A DNA stretch of 64,000 bases from Topomyia yanbarensis (taxonomy: Eukaryota > Arthropoda > Insecta > Diptera > Culicidae): the NCBI RefSeq assembly GCF_030247195.1, contig NC_080670.1, forward strand, positions 161,520,080 to 161,584,079. Reading direction: 5' to 3'. This document shows positions 1-11,559 of the stretch, one piece after another. Below the pieces are notes generated by a model. That model ran no database searches and was not told where the DNA came from. It saw only the letters and a program-made list of their open reading frames with translations. The number at the start of each line of letters is the position of its first letter. Position 1 is the first letter of the stretch. The position numbers were made by a program, and so were the translations under genes.

Positions 1-689
1 AGCGAGAGTTGGAGTTGGCCAGGAGGCCACGATAAGATAAGCCTATGAGATAGTTGGATTTGGACAGTAGAGAGAGCAAGACGTTTTCGTGGTGCCATCG
101 CTACGGCCCTCACGAGATAAGTAGAGTTGAAATGAACGCTGTTAACGGGAAACTTACCCCCGCTGCGTCCATTTCCAAATTGGGTCGCCGTGTTTCTCAA
201 AAAGGTAACGGGTCAACGTAAAGAATCCCGTGCATTCCGGCACTTTCGCCTGCTAAACGTAAAGGACGACAAGACCAGCGTGCTCCGAGGTAGAACCACC
301 CGTTTTTCGTGGTCCCAGATCCAATCAATCGAAATACCCGTGGCTCTCCCGACCTCGTAACCCACAAAACATAACTCGACCTACTTGCCTGCCGCACATG
401 TCTCCATGCTGATCGTCGCTTGCTGCCTGCGCCATCGAAATCTGTCACGCCATCGTAACTACCGCCCCCGAAACAGAATAAATTTGTACACAAGGTAGGA
501 AGTTTGTACATTATTTAGGAACGTCACACATCCGAAAGCTCCCCTATTTCCACAACGCCCTGGGACTCGGAACTAAAGAGGCCTTGAGTGCCTACTCCAG
601 GACTCCCATACAAGGAGTCGGAGCTTACGCAAGCCCCCATCTGGGACTTTGCACTTTCCGAGGCGAGACCCTTATAACACTTTTCACGG

Positions 690-920
690 CCTCACGCACC
701 AATCGTAGAAATGCACACGTTCATCCTCCTCGATGTGTTCCTCGCGCAAGTGAAGTCTACCGTCTAGCCTCTTCTCTACACCCACAAGCCCAAAACAATA
801 CGACAGCTTCCTATAGACCAAGGCGAGGGATGCACCCTCATCCAAAAAGATGACTACAGTCACTGGACTTCCTCCGCATGTCACATGTATTGCTGCCATC
901 CGGAACAACACCGTGCTGCT
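690..920 (-). pseudogene. Bel/Pao aspartic protease fragment
   Basis: The minus strand encodes LFRMAAIHVTCGGSP followed by VVIFLDEGASLALV and a hydrophobic continuation. This resembles the start of Bel/Pao proteases, where the active-site loop reads FLDEGSS or FLDDGSS followed by a leucine/valine-rich strand. The catalytic Asp is visible in LDEGAS. It follows the gag block in the expected order. Downstream sequence toward base 1 is too shifted to assign. The call rests on this one motif and its position. Confidence 0.55.
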
Positions 921-1089
921 CGATAGAATGAGCACACGCATTCGATGGCGCTCGTTACCGAATGAACTATCAGATTGTGCAATGCTCTACAATCACGTAA
1001 ATTGCAATAAATCTTGAAGCAACACTGACCGCCTCCATCTTGCCTGGAACTGGATTCCTCTTCCATTAAAATTGCACCAATTGTCGCTT

Positions 1090-2115
1090 TTTCCTGTCCG
1101 AAAACTTGCTGATCAAGTCTTGGACGAGCGTGAGACTTCCAAGCGTTCGCGCAGCTGTTCAACCGCGTTGCCAAACGGTATGAAACTGGCCAGTTTGTCA
1201 GGTTTTAGTGATTTGAGCCAGCGTACTTTCTCAAGGTGACGTTGCAGCTACTGTTCCGGATGTCCGCATAGATGGCGAAGCTTGGCGATTACTCGTGTGA
1301 TCGTCTTTAAAAGAAGAAACTGGAAGCTCGGACAGACTACAGTGCTGAAACCTTTAGACAGTTTTGAAGTCTCACCAAATTTTCCATGTCAGATCCGCAG
1401 GCATCGTTTGATGCTTGATATGCGCCGACAAATAATGGCCACTATTTTGGTTTCCCTGAACAAGTTGGAAGCTTATTCCCACTTCCTAGACACACTTCTC
1501 GCAGACACCTGAGCACTACTTCGTCCGGCACGCTGCGGCCCCTACTGGTAGAGAGTTGTGTTGATGATCTACTCCTGGTTTCCAGCGCCGCTTTTGTCGC
1601 TGTCCTCGTCGCTATTCGTACTCTCTGACAGTCATAGTTTAATTCTGCGATTTTCCCTACATCTTCAGTAACTTCCCAAGCTGTTCGGATAATGCTAAAA
1701 AGGCACACTTCAAAGTTCATATAATGTTCTTTCAAGCTGATTAAGCCACATATCGAAAAATAACCTTAAACGAGAAGCTTATGCAGTTCCATTATACGAT
1801 CTTTTGGTTGCTTGAGTACTGTCAATTTGCCGAACGCCGAATGGCGCAATGGGATACCTTTGCCACAGAATGTTCTAGAAAACCCCTCCTGGGAATCATC
1901 TACTAATTTTGTCTTCTGCCCGGTTCTGACCTTTGGCACTTCCTTTAACTGTTACTCAACGAAGGACATCTGATCCTGGTGGACCGCTTCCATCTTCTTC
2001 ATGCGACTAAGGCTAAGGCTCTTTTCCTCGAGCTTCTGTTCACGAAGCAGCTCCGTTTCGTTCCTTCCACAGCTCCCGGTCTATACGCATCCTTCTTTTC
2101 TTCAACGAGTTATTA
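1090..2115 (-). pseudogene. Bel/Pao gag, broken
   Basis: Frame-hopping translation of the minus strand gives recognisable gag blocks. A Lys/Glu/Leu/Arg-rich coiled-coil stretch (EQKLEEKSLSLSRMKK) lies near 2.0-2.1 kb. A segment containing WPLFVGAYQASNDACG and ENLVRLQNCLKV lies near 1.35-1.48 kb. A block with HPEQ-stop-LQRHLEKVRWLKSL followed by SFIPFGNAVEQL lies near 1.15-1.29 kb. These match the conserved pattern of Bel/Pao gag (WPLF..AY, ENL.RLQ..LKG, GRPEQLL, FGNAVEQL). At least three frame changes and an internal stop make it non-functional. The spacing to the protease block is shorter than usual, suggesting an internal deletion that removed the nucleocapsid zinc-knuckle region. Confidence 0.8.
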
Positions 2116-2222
2116 ATTTCTATCGCTATTTCCCGGCACAATCATTCCGTATTTATCGCAGCTTCATTGATTCCATTGATTTAATTTTCGCTGCAACGGA
2201 TGAAGGCACGTATGGAGGTTGA

Positions 2223-4237
2223 CGCTCGAGGAATTTCGCACTGAATTCGTGATCGCTTCTAGCTAAAAGATGACTTATAACGCGATAGGTCTGTGTAGTC
2301 CAAAATCTCGCTCACCATGGGGGTGCGTGAATAAGGTAAATAGTAGCGATGATCGGAGTTAGACCATCAAATAACGACCCTGACACCCATGTGGTAGTCT
2401 ACATGAAAGGATAATGAATCTACGAGCGACCGGGTAAGTTATACGTCGAATACTGCAAATCCATATTCCAGTCTCGTGTTCGTATGGCATTTAAGCGACT
2501 CTAGTTTCAGCGATAAGGAGGCCGCATCGGACGATCCTATTATGGTTGAAACAACCTGCGGTGGCCATCACGTCCTCAGTCTCTCGTGAATGTGTGTAGT
2601 TGAAGATGTTCGTCAACAGAAGTAAAGTTTGAACGGAAGTTCCGTGGAAACTGGGCTTCGAGCCTGAGGCGGCGCTCTCAGCCAGATTAGCTTAATCGAG
2701 AGATTCTTGTAGTTAATCTTGACGCTCGGCTGAATACCGGAATACTGGATTTTTCACCCCAAGATCCTCAAATCAACGATAAATGAAGCGAGGTATCCGA
2801 ATATCGTCGCAGTGGTTTTCGCTTAGTAGATCGGCGGTCGATCTTAAAAGTAGACGTCAGCCGCGTTATGTCACCGTTTGCCAAGCGCCTTCTCCATGAT
2901 CATTTCCAAAGAGAGGGCTAAGATATTGTCCGCAGTGTTGTTTTCTTGAAGAACATTCAGAGCTACTTGAGAAGTGCTAACCAAATTATTTCAAATCCGG
3001 TTTGTAAGGACACCAGCTATACGTTCCGACACTCACTAACACGTTGTCTACGTATTGCTGTTTCTTGGTGATTATGGGACTGATCGGTACCACAGCAGGA
3101 ATCGATCTGCTTCAAGTAATCTTGGGCTTAGACTTAGTTCGGGAAACAACAGGCACCGAAGGTTGTAACACTCTTCGTATAGTTGTTTATTTTTATCTCT
3201 GCACAGGAAGTGTTGATACTAACTACTGGTTTGGTTGCCTGATCAACAACATTCCTGATGTCATAAATGGGGTGCCGATTGGGTTCTCACGAAAGCAGTT
3301 TATTACGGAGAACAGTAAAGTCAGTTGGTCAGGTTCCTAGAGCAGTGTCGAGCTGAAAAATACTCCGTGTATCAGTCTCATCCAGCTCACGACTATTCAG
3401 CTTGCATAGATAATTAGAGCTTCAAAGCGCACCAGTATCGTAAAGTTATCCTCTGAATCTGGTCAGAGATTATTGAAGATAGATAGTCAATGTCATACGA
3501 GACGCAGTTGATAATGTGGTGGATAGAGTGTACTGGACTCCGCCTGATCTGAACTCGGGTCCCCGTACTCCATTCAGCCCACACGTGTCTTTACAACGAT
3601 CGATAGTTTCAATTTTTTTTTATTTTTCAACATGTGGTACCATAAGGGCGCCCTCGGTCTTCTATATATTTACAAAAAAATAATATTAAAACTGTCTTTG
3701 TGTACTACCCTCGAATTCTCCGCACACAATTTACATGTGATAGATTCTAGCGTAGATTCTTTTCTCTGGCGGTGGAGTATTTTCGGCGTAGCCGAGTGCT
3801 CGGAAATTTGATTAACTAGAATACAAACAAGAATCAGCCAGAATTCCGGCTCATTTTCGGCTGAACTTTACTTGGGATACGCATCAATCATATTTGTAAC
3901 CAAGCTTGTATGCAAGGCCCGTACTACAAATACCGGTCGATCGAAGCGCCACGGCTAATGACTTGCTGATGTCATTTAAAAACAACAGTTTCATGTTTTA
4001 CACAACATTGGACGTCAGTTCTTAGCTGTCTTTTGTAATATGTAGTCAAAATCAAAAATCGAGAAAAAACGTCAATAATAAGTAGCAAAATGAACCATCC
4101 TGCAACAATAAACTTCTGAAATTAGTTTGAAAATAAATAAATAATGATTTTTGCGCATTTCAATACTTCAAATTCCGTCACGTCACAAAGTATAGTCCCT
4201 CAATTGTCAACAAAAGGAAAAAAAACTCAGTACTTAC
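2223..4237. other. No gene seen; presumed intron of the minus-strand gene
   Basis: I find no protein domain in any frame. Short open frames (for example 3044-3340 on the plus strand) have no recognisable motif. Base composition becomes AT-rich after about 3.6 kb. Because the donor at 4238/4237 opens an intron on the minus strand, this stretch is best read as intron, with the right part of the Bel/Pao relic possibly extending to about 3.6 kb. Confidence 0.5.
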
Positions 4238-4867
4238 CCCGCCTTCAACAGATTATCATGCGGTGAAATGTGCTGACTGAGGGCCGGCGGTGTCACGAAG
4301 CTCGCACTACTGCTCGGCGGATAGCCGGAGGGAACCGTCGGTGGATAAACACCCGACCCTAGCGAACTGGCGTACGGTCCGCTGTACTGATAAGCATTCG
4401 GTGCGTAACCCGGATAGCCGTTTGCGTAGTCCGGCTGGACCACCATCCCGTAGCTGGCGTGGGGACTGTAGCCTGCAGAGTACGGAGAAATGTTCTCGCT
4501 TGAGAAGAAGGCCTGGCCACGGTCCGGCACGTTGCACTCACCGCTGGTGTCACGATATGTGTCGGCGTAGTACGAACCACCACTGTCCGGAGTCGATTCA
4601 CGGCTATAGGATGCCGACGGTGGCTGCGGTCGGGCGAAACCGATCCCCAGCGGACGGTCCGAAGTGCTAAACTCTGTTTGGCCTACTACGTCCGAGGAAG
4701 TTCGTGATTCCGGCACGTCATTCGTATACACGGGGTTGTTGTTGTTGTTCGTATTATTGTTGTTATTGTTCGTAGCCGCTGTGGTGGAATTTGTGGGAGT
4801 GGGGCCGGTGCCACTGCTTCCATTCGTTACACCGGTGTTCCGGGCGAAATGGGGACTTGTTCCACCG
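4238..4867 (-). CDS. Exon 2 of Ser/Pro/Tyr-rich regulatory-type protein
   Basis: This exon continues exon 1 in frame. The acceptor reads TTTAG|CGGTGG on the minus strand, and joining AACAACAG to CGGTGG restores Asn-Asn-Ser-Gly-Gly-Thr. It encodes about 210 residues: a Thr/Asn stretch with an Asn-rich run (AATNNNNNNTNNNNNP), then PQPPSASYSRESTPDSGGSY, then a Tyr/Gly/Pro/Ser-rich region (SPYSAGYSPHASYG, NAYQYSGPYASSL) ending HDNLLKAG. The exon ends in phase 2 at a perfect donor, GG|GTAAGT, so at least one more exon lies left of the window or in unrecognised sequence. Such low-complexity Tyr/Ser/Pro regions are typical of activation domains in developmental transcription factors. No DNA-binding domain is present here, so the family is not assigned. 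An ETS-type factor is one possibility considered, without direct evidence. Confidence 0.85.
4735..4772 (-). repeat. AAC/AAT trinucleotide tract coding poly-Asn
   Basis: On the minus strand this is an AAC/AAT run encoding about a dozen Asn with single interruptions (Thr, Pro). It stays in frame inside exon 2. Coding Asn or Gln tracts of this kind are common in insect transcription regulators and are length-polymorphic. Confidence 0.8.
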
Positions 4868-4942
4868 CTAAACGCAGGAAGGAAATTTAACAAACCCTAA
4901 TGAGTATCTAAATGAAAGTTTCGATTCGATGGAAGTAATTAC
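4868..4942 (-). other. 75-bp intron between exons 1 and 2
   Basis: On the minus strand the intron starts GTAATTAC after AACAACAG and ends CCTGCGTTTAG before CGGTGG. It has a pyrimidine-rich 3' end, is AT-rich, and contains in-frame stops in the exon 1 frame. Its length is typical of short dipteran introns, and splicing gives one uninterrupted reading frame of about 435 codons. Confidence 0.85.
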
Positions 4943-5619
4943 CTGTTGTTAGAACTGAGGTCCAGCGTCGCCTGAGGACTGCTACGCTGATGTGGACTTG
5001 TGCCAGGTTCTGGACTAGTAGAAGAGATCTTGTGGGTACGATGATCATCAGGTTTTCGACTACCTGGATTTGGAGAAGGGGTTCCACTAGTTTTATACGG
5101 AATCGGTGGACTTGCTTCCTTGACACTCAGGTTGATCGCTGAGAAGCCAGGAGGCATCGTTCCGCAAGTAGGATCGTAATGATACATAGGCCGTGGATAG
5201 ATCGGACCGCTGGCTTCATCCATTTCGACCTTCATCATTGGATGGTGTCGATCGGTCGGTCCAGTTGATAATCCGAGATGATGTTGACTGGCTTGGATTT
5301 CCGGTGGAGCCGGCGGCTCCGCCGCTGCAAGATATTTCTGCTCTTCATCGATGATTGACTGCGAGTATCCGTACGAGGAATAAAGGTTACTTCGCTGGGG
5401 TGGGTAGCTTGTGTCGTATCGTTCGAAGGCTGTTTGTGGAGCCGGTTCGTATGGACGATGGTTCGTCAGATGTGATGCGGTCGGATCGTACTCACCGAGC
5501 CGATTTCCCATCGAAGGTGGCGAGGACAGGGTACTCATCTGCGCGTACGATCGGCCATCGTTCAGGTCGGTATAACGCAGGTTATCCCGCGTGACGTACG
5601 AGTAACTGTTATCGATCAT
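4943..5619 (-). CDS. Exon 1 (start codon) of Ser/Pro/Tyr-rich regulatory-type protein
   Basis: Exon 1 encodes about 226 residues starting MIDNSYSYVTRDNLRYTDLN. The start is well supported: an in-frame TAA lies three codons upstream (TAA GGC AAA ATG) and the context CAAAATG matches the insect consensus. The protein is rich in Ser, Pro, Tyr and His, with no signal peptide or membrane segment. Features are YERYD/YSSYGYSQS-type Tyr motifs, the acidic-hydrophobic MMKVEMDEASG, INLSVKEASPPIPYK, and many Ser/Thr-Pro sites (GTPSPNPGS, SSTSPEPGTSPHQRSSPQ) that could be MAPK targets. Codon third positions are GC-rich compared with the surrounding DNA, as expected for real coding sequence. It looks like the N-terminal activation region of a nuclear regulator. 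I do not recognise the family. Confidence 0.88.
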
Positions 5620-6438
5620 TTTGCCTTATTTAACTTGCACTAGATAATAACACTTAGGTATATGACTAGTTATACCACTGCTTAACTTATTTGGTGATAT
5701 CGTTAGAGATCGTATAGGTATTGCACTTTTGAGTAACGTGAGATTCACTGTACATTAAAAATTATCGTTTTAACTGTGAGTTCAAGATTCGACGCTTCCT
5801 CTAGAATATTGCACTTTTCTGAAATAAAAAGAGAAAACATCCTGATCAGTAAAATTTTTTTTCAACCTTCTCTTTAAAATCAGTGCAGAGCACAACTTTA
5901 ATTATTGACCGCCTGGAGCAGAGCTCTGCCGAAAACATCCCTCCGATGCTTTCCGATTTTGGTTACATTAAAAACCGGCACGAATCTCGCTCGAAGCACA
6001 GAGCCGTAAAAAGATAATGAGCAACTAGAGGCCGCACCCCTTTTCGGTGTGTCCCCGCTTTCACTGCCCAACCTGCCACGTATGGATGCTGCGGTTCCAA
6101 TGAGCCAACAGCAGGGCTCCGCAACCAGATAATAATAGCAACCATCATATTTATCTCTGCGACGGAAATAAAATCATGCTCCGCGTGCGATGCGAGTGAA
6201 CCGGTATTCTTGAAAGAAAAGCTGAATGTCCTGTAGGAATTCCCAAAGACATGAAGGATATGATTTATCGTTCTGCCTTCTGCTGCAGATTTTGCCCGCT
6301 CGTGCACCGGCAGCAGAGACACCCCGGTGGATTCTTTATCCTTCCCCTTGACAGAAGCTGCCTCTATATATATAGGTAGAAAGGGAACCCCTTTCTTTGC
6401 ACGAGGAAAAATAGTGACGATGACAGTAAAGAGCACTT
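5620..6438 (-). promoter_or_regulatory. 5' flank/5' UTR region with TATA-like box at 6365-6374
   Basis: This is the sequence upstream of the start codon at 5619. It contains one strong TATA-like stretch on the minus strand (CCTATATATATAGAGG, 6361-6376), which would give a 5' UTR of roughly 0.7 kb. An open frame of 160 codons lies on the minus strand across 5963-6445 but has no recognisable domain and is probably chance. No initiator could be fixed with confidence. Confidence 0.3.
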
Positions 6439-6828
6439 GTGACATTCATAATTTTTATTGATTATACGGACGATAAAGTAGACGAGCGGCTGCTGTTGCC
6501 TCGCCAGGAAATGGCGCGCCGTCAAAGAATCGCTTTATCTGTCTCCCCTGTTCGGCGGTGCCCCGGTCTGTTCCGGATGCTGAGCGGCTTCTTCTTGTTG
6601 TTTGCTATTTATTTCGCATTTATTTATACAGAAAGGTGGATTTGGCTTGTTTTGATATATTTTGTGAGCGATGTAATCGCATTGTCATACATTTATTCAT
6701 GGGCGCATACTGCGAGCTACATAGATTTGGCAGTAGATCAACGATGGCGTGATTTAGTGCATGTTTTTGTTGAACGAGTGCCGTTCGAAATAAATCGGTC
6801 GTGGAGAACGAAAGCTAGGAGATGTTAA

Positions 6829-7400
6829 GGAAGTTAGGAGATAAAGGTTACTCTTACAGGGTAATTTTGTATTATAGTTTTTCGAAATAGGTTCATAACT
6901 GTATTTAAATTTTCATTAACGCCTAGAGATAGTTTCACGAAAATGGCGTTTTACCCTAGCCATATGTAACATATTAGAACATGGAACGGCGTACGTAATA
7001 TCAATTGTATTTGAACATTTTGGCGGAGGAATAACGTAATGTTATTTTGGCAGATAATATTGAACATTTAGAATCAAATTCTTGACTACCTACCGCTGAA
7101 TAAATGGGACAATACTCAAAAAAGAGTAGTGCAACAGTTATTACAACCCTTGTGCAATGTTGAGCTTTATTCAATAAAACGTTGGCCTATGTCAGTACAA
7201 TTTTCATAGTGACTAAGATTCTGAAATCAAGAACGTAAATAATGCTACTCGTGACTAAAATATCACGACAACATGAATAGAAATTATGGAAATCGTGGCT
7301 AAGATCCTGAAATCAAAACTTTAAATCATATTACTTTTTTTTTTATTTTTTTCGAGAGTTGTCCTACTGGAGCGGTAGAGCTAGGGTCTCGACAGGTCTC
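6829..7400. other. AT-rich DNA, no gene seen
   Basis: Low-GC sequence with poly-T runs (around 7336-7350). No coding signal, inverted repeat or recognisable element was seen. Confidence 0.5.
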
Positions 7401-7559
7401 TCCGTCAGAATCACTCACTACAATTGCAGACGAGAGGGGAAATGCCATCCACTAAAACGCTGCTAAAGGCCAATTGCAGCGGTTCGTGATTCTGAATGTG
7501 ATGTTCATTGTACGGTTCAGGTATGTGCGGGCGTAGGGACTTCGCGATCGCGTGAATCA

Positions 7560-8605
7560 TCGGGAAGGGCTCGAGCGTTTGTACGTTAACGTGTTCCATC
7601 GTGTGTTTGTGTGTCCCTTGTGCTAATGTGTATGTAACTTTGCGTGTATAAATTCTATTTTATGACCGTGTGTCCTTTCGCATATTTGCGCGTGTTCTTG
7701 GATGATCGCGCGCGACTGTGAATCTGATACTTAATCTTCGGTGTACGGTTCATATGCAAGAAGAAAGTGAGTTCTTCAATATCACCAGACTTCCCTGTCA
7801 TATCGCCATGGAACGTGTTGTCTAGTGGATATAAGCGCTTTCTTTGGTCCAATTGAAGGCATGCACCTAGACTTCTGGTACCGAAGATAAAGACTTTCGA
7901 ATGTGACAGGGTTCACGCTTGAGACTGCGTTTTCAATTTTAGAAGTGCTGAGACGTTCATCTTATCTCCGGGATGTTATCATGTTTGCGAGAACGCGGGT
8001 GTAGGTTGCGTGGATGATCGCGAACGGTTCAAGCATTTGTATGCTAACGTATTTGTCGCGTGTATGTGACTTCGCGTATATAAATTCGATTTTTTCGTTG
8101 CGATGGAAGACAAGTCCACCAGAAGGCATTGGACCTGTGCTAGTAGGATAGATCTCCCGGGTTTAACCGATTCATTACCGCGCAAACAGGTTCTCTCTTG
8201 TAGGTATGCATGGATGATCGCGAATGACTCGAGCATTTATATGTTAACTTGTTTATCCCTTGCGCTAGCTTCGCGTGTATAAATTCGATTTTATAATCAT
8301 GTAGCCATTCGCATATTCGCGTGTATTCTTAAACGATCGCACGCAGATCGTGAATTTAATACTTAATTATTAGTGTATGATACATATGCTAGAAGAGTAT
8401 CAGTTTTCCCATATCACTAGAGTTCTGTCGCCATGGAATGTGTTCTCTAGTGAATATGAGCGTCATTTTTAATTGCTCCAACTGAAGCCATGAGTCTAGG
8501 CTGCTAGGACCACGGGGAAATATTTCGAGACTTAACCGATTCATGATCCCGCGAGCGGTGGGTAAATGCTTGAGACCGCTTTTGTAAATTTGTAGGTGGT
8601 AAAAC
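7560..8605 (+). repeat. Degenerate tandem repeat block (three related units)
   Basis: Three units share an ordered set of words. These are ATGATCGCGAA..., then GAGCATTTGTATGCTAACGT (near 7570, 8030 and 8230), then CGCGTGTATAAATTCGATTT (near 7640, 8075 and 8273). Units one and three also share the following ~300 bp, including GCATATTCGCGTGT, TATCGCCATGGAA and TCTAGTG.ATAT. Spacings are about 460 and 200 bp, so the middle unit is truncated. A further weak relic lies at 9290-9440. Family unknown; it looks like an old mosquito repeat, not a coding element. Confidence 0.6.
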
Positions 8606-8611
8606 GTTCAC

Positions 8612-9262
8612 GGCGTTACACCACTGTTGAATTAAAAAAAACTTTTTTCTTACTCTAAAATGTGCTTTAGGATGTTAAAAATGATATCCCAAAACATGGA
8701 AGACGAAAACAATACATAAATGTTCAAAATTTCAGTTCTGCCGCAACGCCTCTTATGTATATCCCGTGTGTACTGAAAAGTTTAACCGCGTTCTTCTCGA
8801 AACTACTTTTTTGAGCTGGCCGGAAATGTAACTCGAACAAATGATTTTTGATCGCTTGAAAATTTTCACAGTATATTCAAAATTGATTTCTCCGTACGTA
8901 GGATTTTATTTTTCAATTGCTTAACTTTTTTTATTTAACAATTTTGTATAGATTTTTATGACATTTTCGACGTTTTTTCACTCAAAAGTACGCCGTTTCA
9001 AGTAAAATCAAAATATCGAAAAAATCCTACGTACGTCGCTTGCTATTAACATAAGGAATCAGAAAAACTTCAAAAAACGCGCATGGAGGAAAATGCTGCA
9101 CATCCGCCATCTTGTGATGAAATCGCTCGAAAAAAATATTTTGTGTGATTCAATACTTATGTTATAAGTCCCATTTAACAAGATCTCGATTCACCTCTTT
9201 ATTGTACCAAGAAAAAATCTCGAAATATGCCTATTTTTCGAGCTGAACAGTGGTGTAACCCC
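8612..9262. mobile_element. MITE with 17-bp inverted ends (GGsGTTACACCACTGTT)
   Basis: The left end GGCGTTACACCACTGTT (8612-8628) and right end AACAGTGGTGTAACCCC (9246-9262) are inverted copies with one mismatch. The right flank is TTAA, suggesting a piggyBac-type target, but the left flank is not TTAA. The interior is AT-rich without coding capacity and carries a second internal inverted pair (TACGTAGGAT near 8895 and ATCCTACGTA near 9026). It separates the tandem-repeat block from its relic at 9290-9440, so it inserted into that repeat. Confidence 0.7.
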
Positions 9263-9447
9263 TTAATTACCGGGGTGTTTAAATGTTGGCGACATTGCGG
9301 GCGTATGTATGGATGATTGCAATTGCATGTCCGCGTTTGTGACCAGGTTTGTAGTATCGCGAAAGCCACGAGCATTTGTTGGATTGGGCGTATATGAGAG
9401 AACATGCAATTAATTGTGTTAGTGAGTGTTAGTATGAATCTAATTTA

Positions 9448-9651
<204 letters not shown>

Positions 9652-9889
9652 ATAAACGAGATCATAACATGCCAAATAAAAAAAGATGCAAATAGATTAT
9701 TTAGAAGCGTTTAAATTGACCGATACTATTTTTGGTAAACAGTGGAAGAGCCAACTACTAGAAGTACAACAAAACCAGACTGTCGCTTTACGGGTTATTT
9801 GAAGTGACAGTAACCCTAAAATATTAGAAAAATTAATTTTTTTTAATTCAACCGGAAGTTACTTTAGGTCAAGAAATTGTGGATGGCAT

Positions 9890-10655
9890 TCCAGCATATT
9901 TTATCATTTTGGTTTTGAAAAACGTAAAAGTTTTCTTTGCGGTATGCTTCCGATCATTGTCTTGTTGAAAAATAAAATTATTTTCCAAACCAATTTTCTA
10001 AAGTGAAACCTCCCAATTTTAACAAAACAGATTGATGCACACATCATAATTCCGTTGATATAAGATAGGCTTCCGATTACAGACCATGCGAACGATCCCC
10101 ATACCATGATTTTTCCATCTCCATGCTTCATCTTCTTTTACGAAATTCTACTTAAGTGTATCGCCAGAATGTTTCCAAACTCTTGATCGACGCTTTTGTC
10201 CGAGTAGCTCAAATTTACTTTTGTCCGTCCATAAAACATTTTTCCAAACGTCTGCAGACATACCACCGTATTTTTTGGCAACTTCCAGCCGCTTCTTTTG
10301 GTTTCGTTTGCTAATAAATGGGTGTTCAGATGCAAAACAGTTCAACAATCTACTTTCAGCAAGCCATCGACGAAAAGTACGTCAAATAACGCTAAGATCC
10401 AAGGATTCAACAATATTCCTTGACAATAGTTTTGGGTTTTTTAGTCAGTCCAACAATTCTAACATCCTCATGGTACGTCGTCGTGCTGTGACCTCATTTT
10501 CCGGATAAATTTCTGATAATTCCTTCTGTCATGTATTTTTTTCTAAATATGCTGAACAGCTCCAACAGAAATAGAATACTTTTTCCCAAGAGTACTTTAC
10601 GGTCGCGTATAACCAAACATCGTACATCAAGTGAAATCTGCTTTCCAGGCATTTT
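9890..10655 (-). pseudogene. Tc1-type transposase relic
   Basis: The minus strand, read with several frame changes, gives the Tc1 transposase order. A start-like MPGKQISLDVRCLVIRD lies near 10650. The N-terminal helix-turn-helix region is decayed. HPFISKRNQKKRLEVAKKY follows and then WKNVLWTDKSKFEL (first catalytic Asp in WTDKSKF) near 10.2 kb. HGDGKIMVWGSFAWS follows and then ILFFNKTMIGSIPQRK, where Tc1 transposases have the second Asp in FQQDNDPKH; that Asp is lost here. A plausible right end CAGTACTGTA lies near 10992-11001; no matching left end was found. Confidence 0.8.
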
Positions 10656-11559
10656 GAAAACATAAAATGAAAGTCAAATAAATCTAAATCTCTCCTGGGA
10701 CCAGAATTGTCAAAGGTTACAGTGTTGCCGAAGTTTTAGAATTGGTGCAATTGGTTTTATCGTAAAATGCGAATGTGGAAGTGAATGATTTATTTTGTCC
10801 GACTTATAAATAATATACTAAAAATAATTTTAGCAGACATTTTTTATCGTTTTCAAAATTTGATTGTCTACTGCTGTTTTAACCGCAAAAAATGCCAAAA
10901 AAATTTATACATAACATCATGTTTAGTAAAGAAATTGTGCTAATAGGATACAAACTACATTTTTGGAGTAAGTGTATGATTTAATTTGTCCAGTACTGTA
11001 GATAAATGAGTCACTTATATCCGTAATTCTCATATTAGTTTTAAGCACGGAAATGACGTTTTTAAACACTGTGCAGTGGTACTCGTCCGCTTATGAAGTG
11101 GGAACAAGCGCCGCACCATGCATGTCGTTTATTGAAAATTTTATGTTGGACACCACAGACTCGTTTTACAATATTGGTTTGGCTTTTAAAGTACGTGAGT
11201 AAAATATCCTAACCTGGAAATCCTTCTCCGAGAAGCCATTTCTCTTGATGCCCATGATTATTTCTGGGGGCTCCCAAACTCAGTAGTGCCCCAAATAGTC
11301 TAAATCGTCCTGAACGCGTTGTATGGCGTTGGAGTCGATTATCAAACTTATAAAATGTGGTAAGACAAAGGCACTGCTGAAGTTGTGTTATAAATTCGGT
11401 CTGATTAGTAGCTAAAATGACAGAAATTTGCAACAAGTAACTGCGGTAAGAAACAACACTGATAATATCTTTTCACTTAAAAATGGTGATGATGATGATG
11501 GTCCCACCTCATACCCCCACAAAGGTGTGAGCTGAACGATTTATCTAGAATATAATTAA

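Larger units (their letters stand above)
1..2200 (-). mobile_element. Bel/Pao LTR retrotransposon relic (gag-protease part, cut by window edge)
   Basis: Reading the minus strand from about 2.2 kb down to base 1 gives, in order, a charged coiled-coil segment, a Bel/Pao gag core, and a retroviral-type protease segment, spread over all three frames with many stops. The order matches the first half of a Bel/Pao polyprotein; reverse transcriptase, RNase H and integrase would lie left of the window. No LTR could be delimited on the right, and 2.2-3.6 kb may hold the eroded 5' part. The relic lies downstream of the donor site at 4238, so it is probably inside an intron of the minus-strand gene. The family call comes from remembered Bel/Pao gag motifs; no search was run. 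Confidence 0.8.

Noticed and set aside
3044..3340. 98-codon plus-strand open frame
   Set aside because: No motif recognised; lies in the presumed intron next to the Bel/Pao relic.
4238..5619. Naming the host gene as a specific transcription factor (ETS, GATA, Eya, Runt considered)
   Set aside because: No DNA-binding or catalytic domain in the visible part; low-complexity composition alone cannot decide the family.
5963..6445. 160-codon minus-strand open frame upstream of the regulatory gene
   Set aside because: No domain, no homology I recognise, located in the presumed 5' flank/UTR; composition does not change across it as it does at exon 1.
6439..6828. 129-codon plus-strand open frame with two hydrophobic segments
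   Set aside because: Aromatic-rich hydrophobic stretches arise readily in AT-rich DNA; no splice, promoter or family support.
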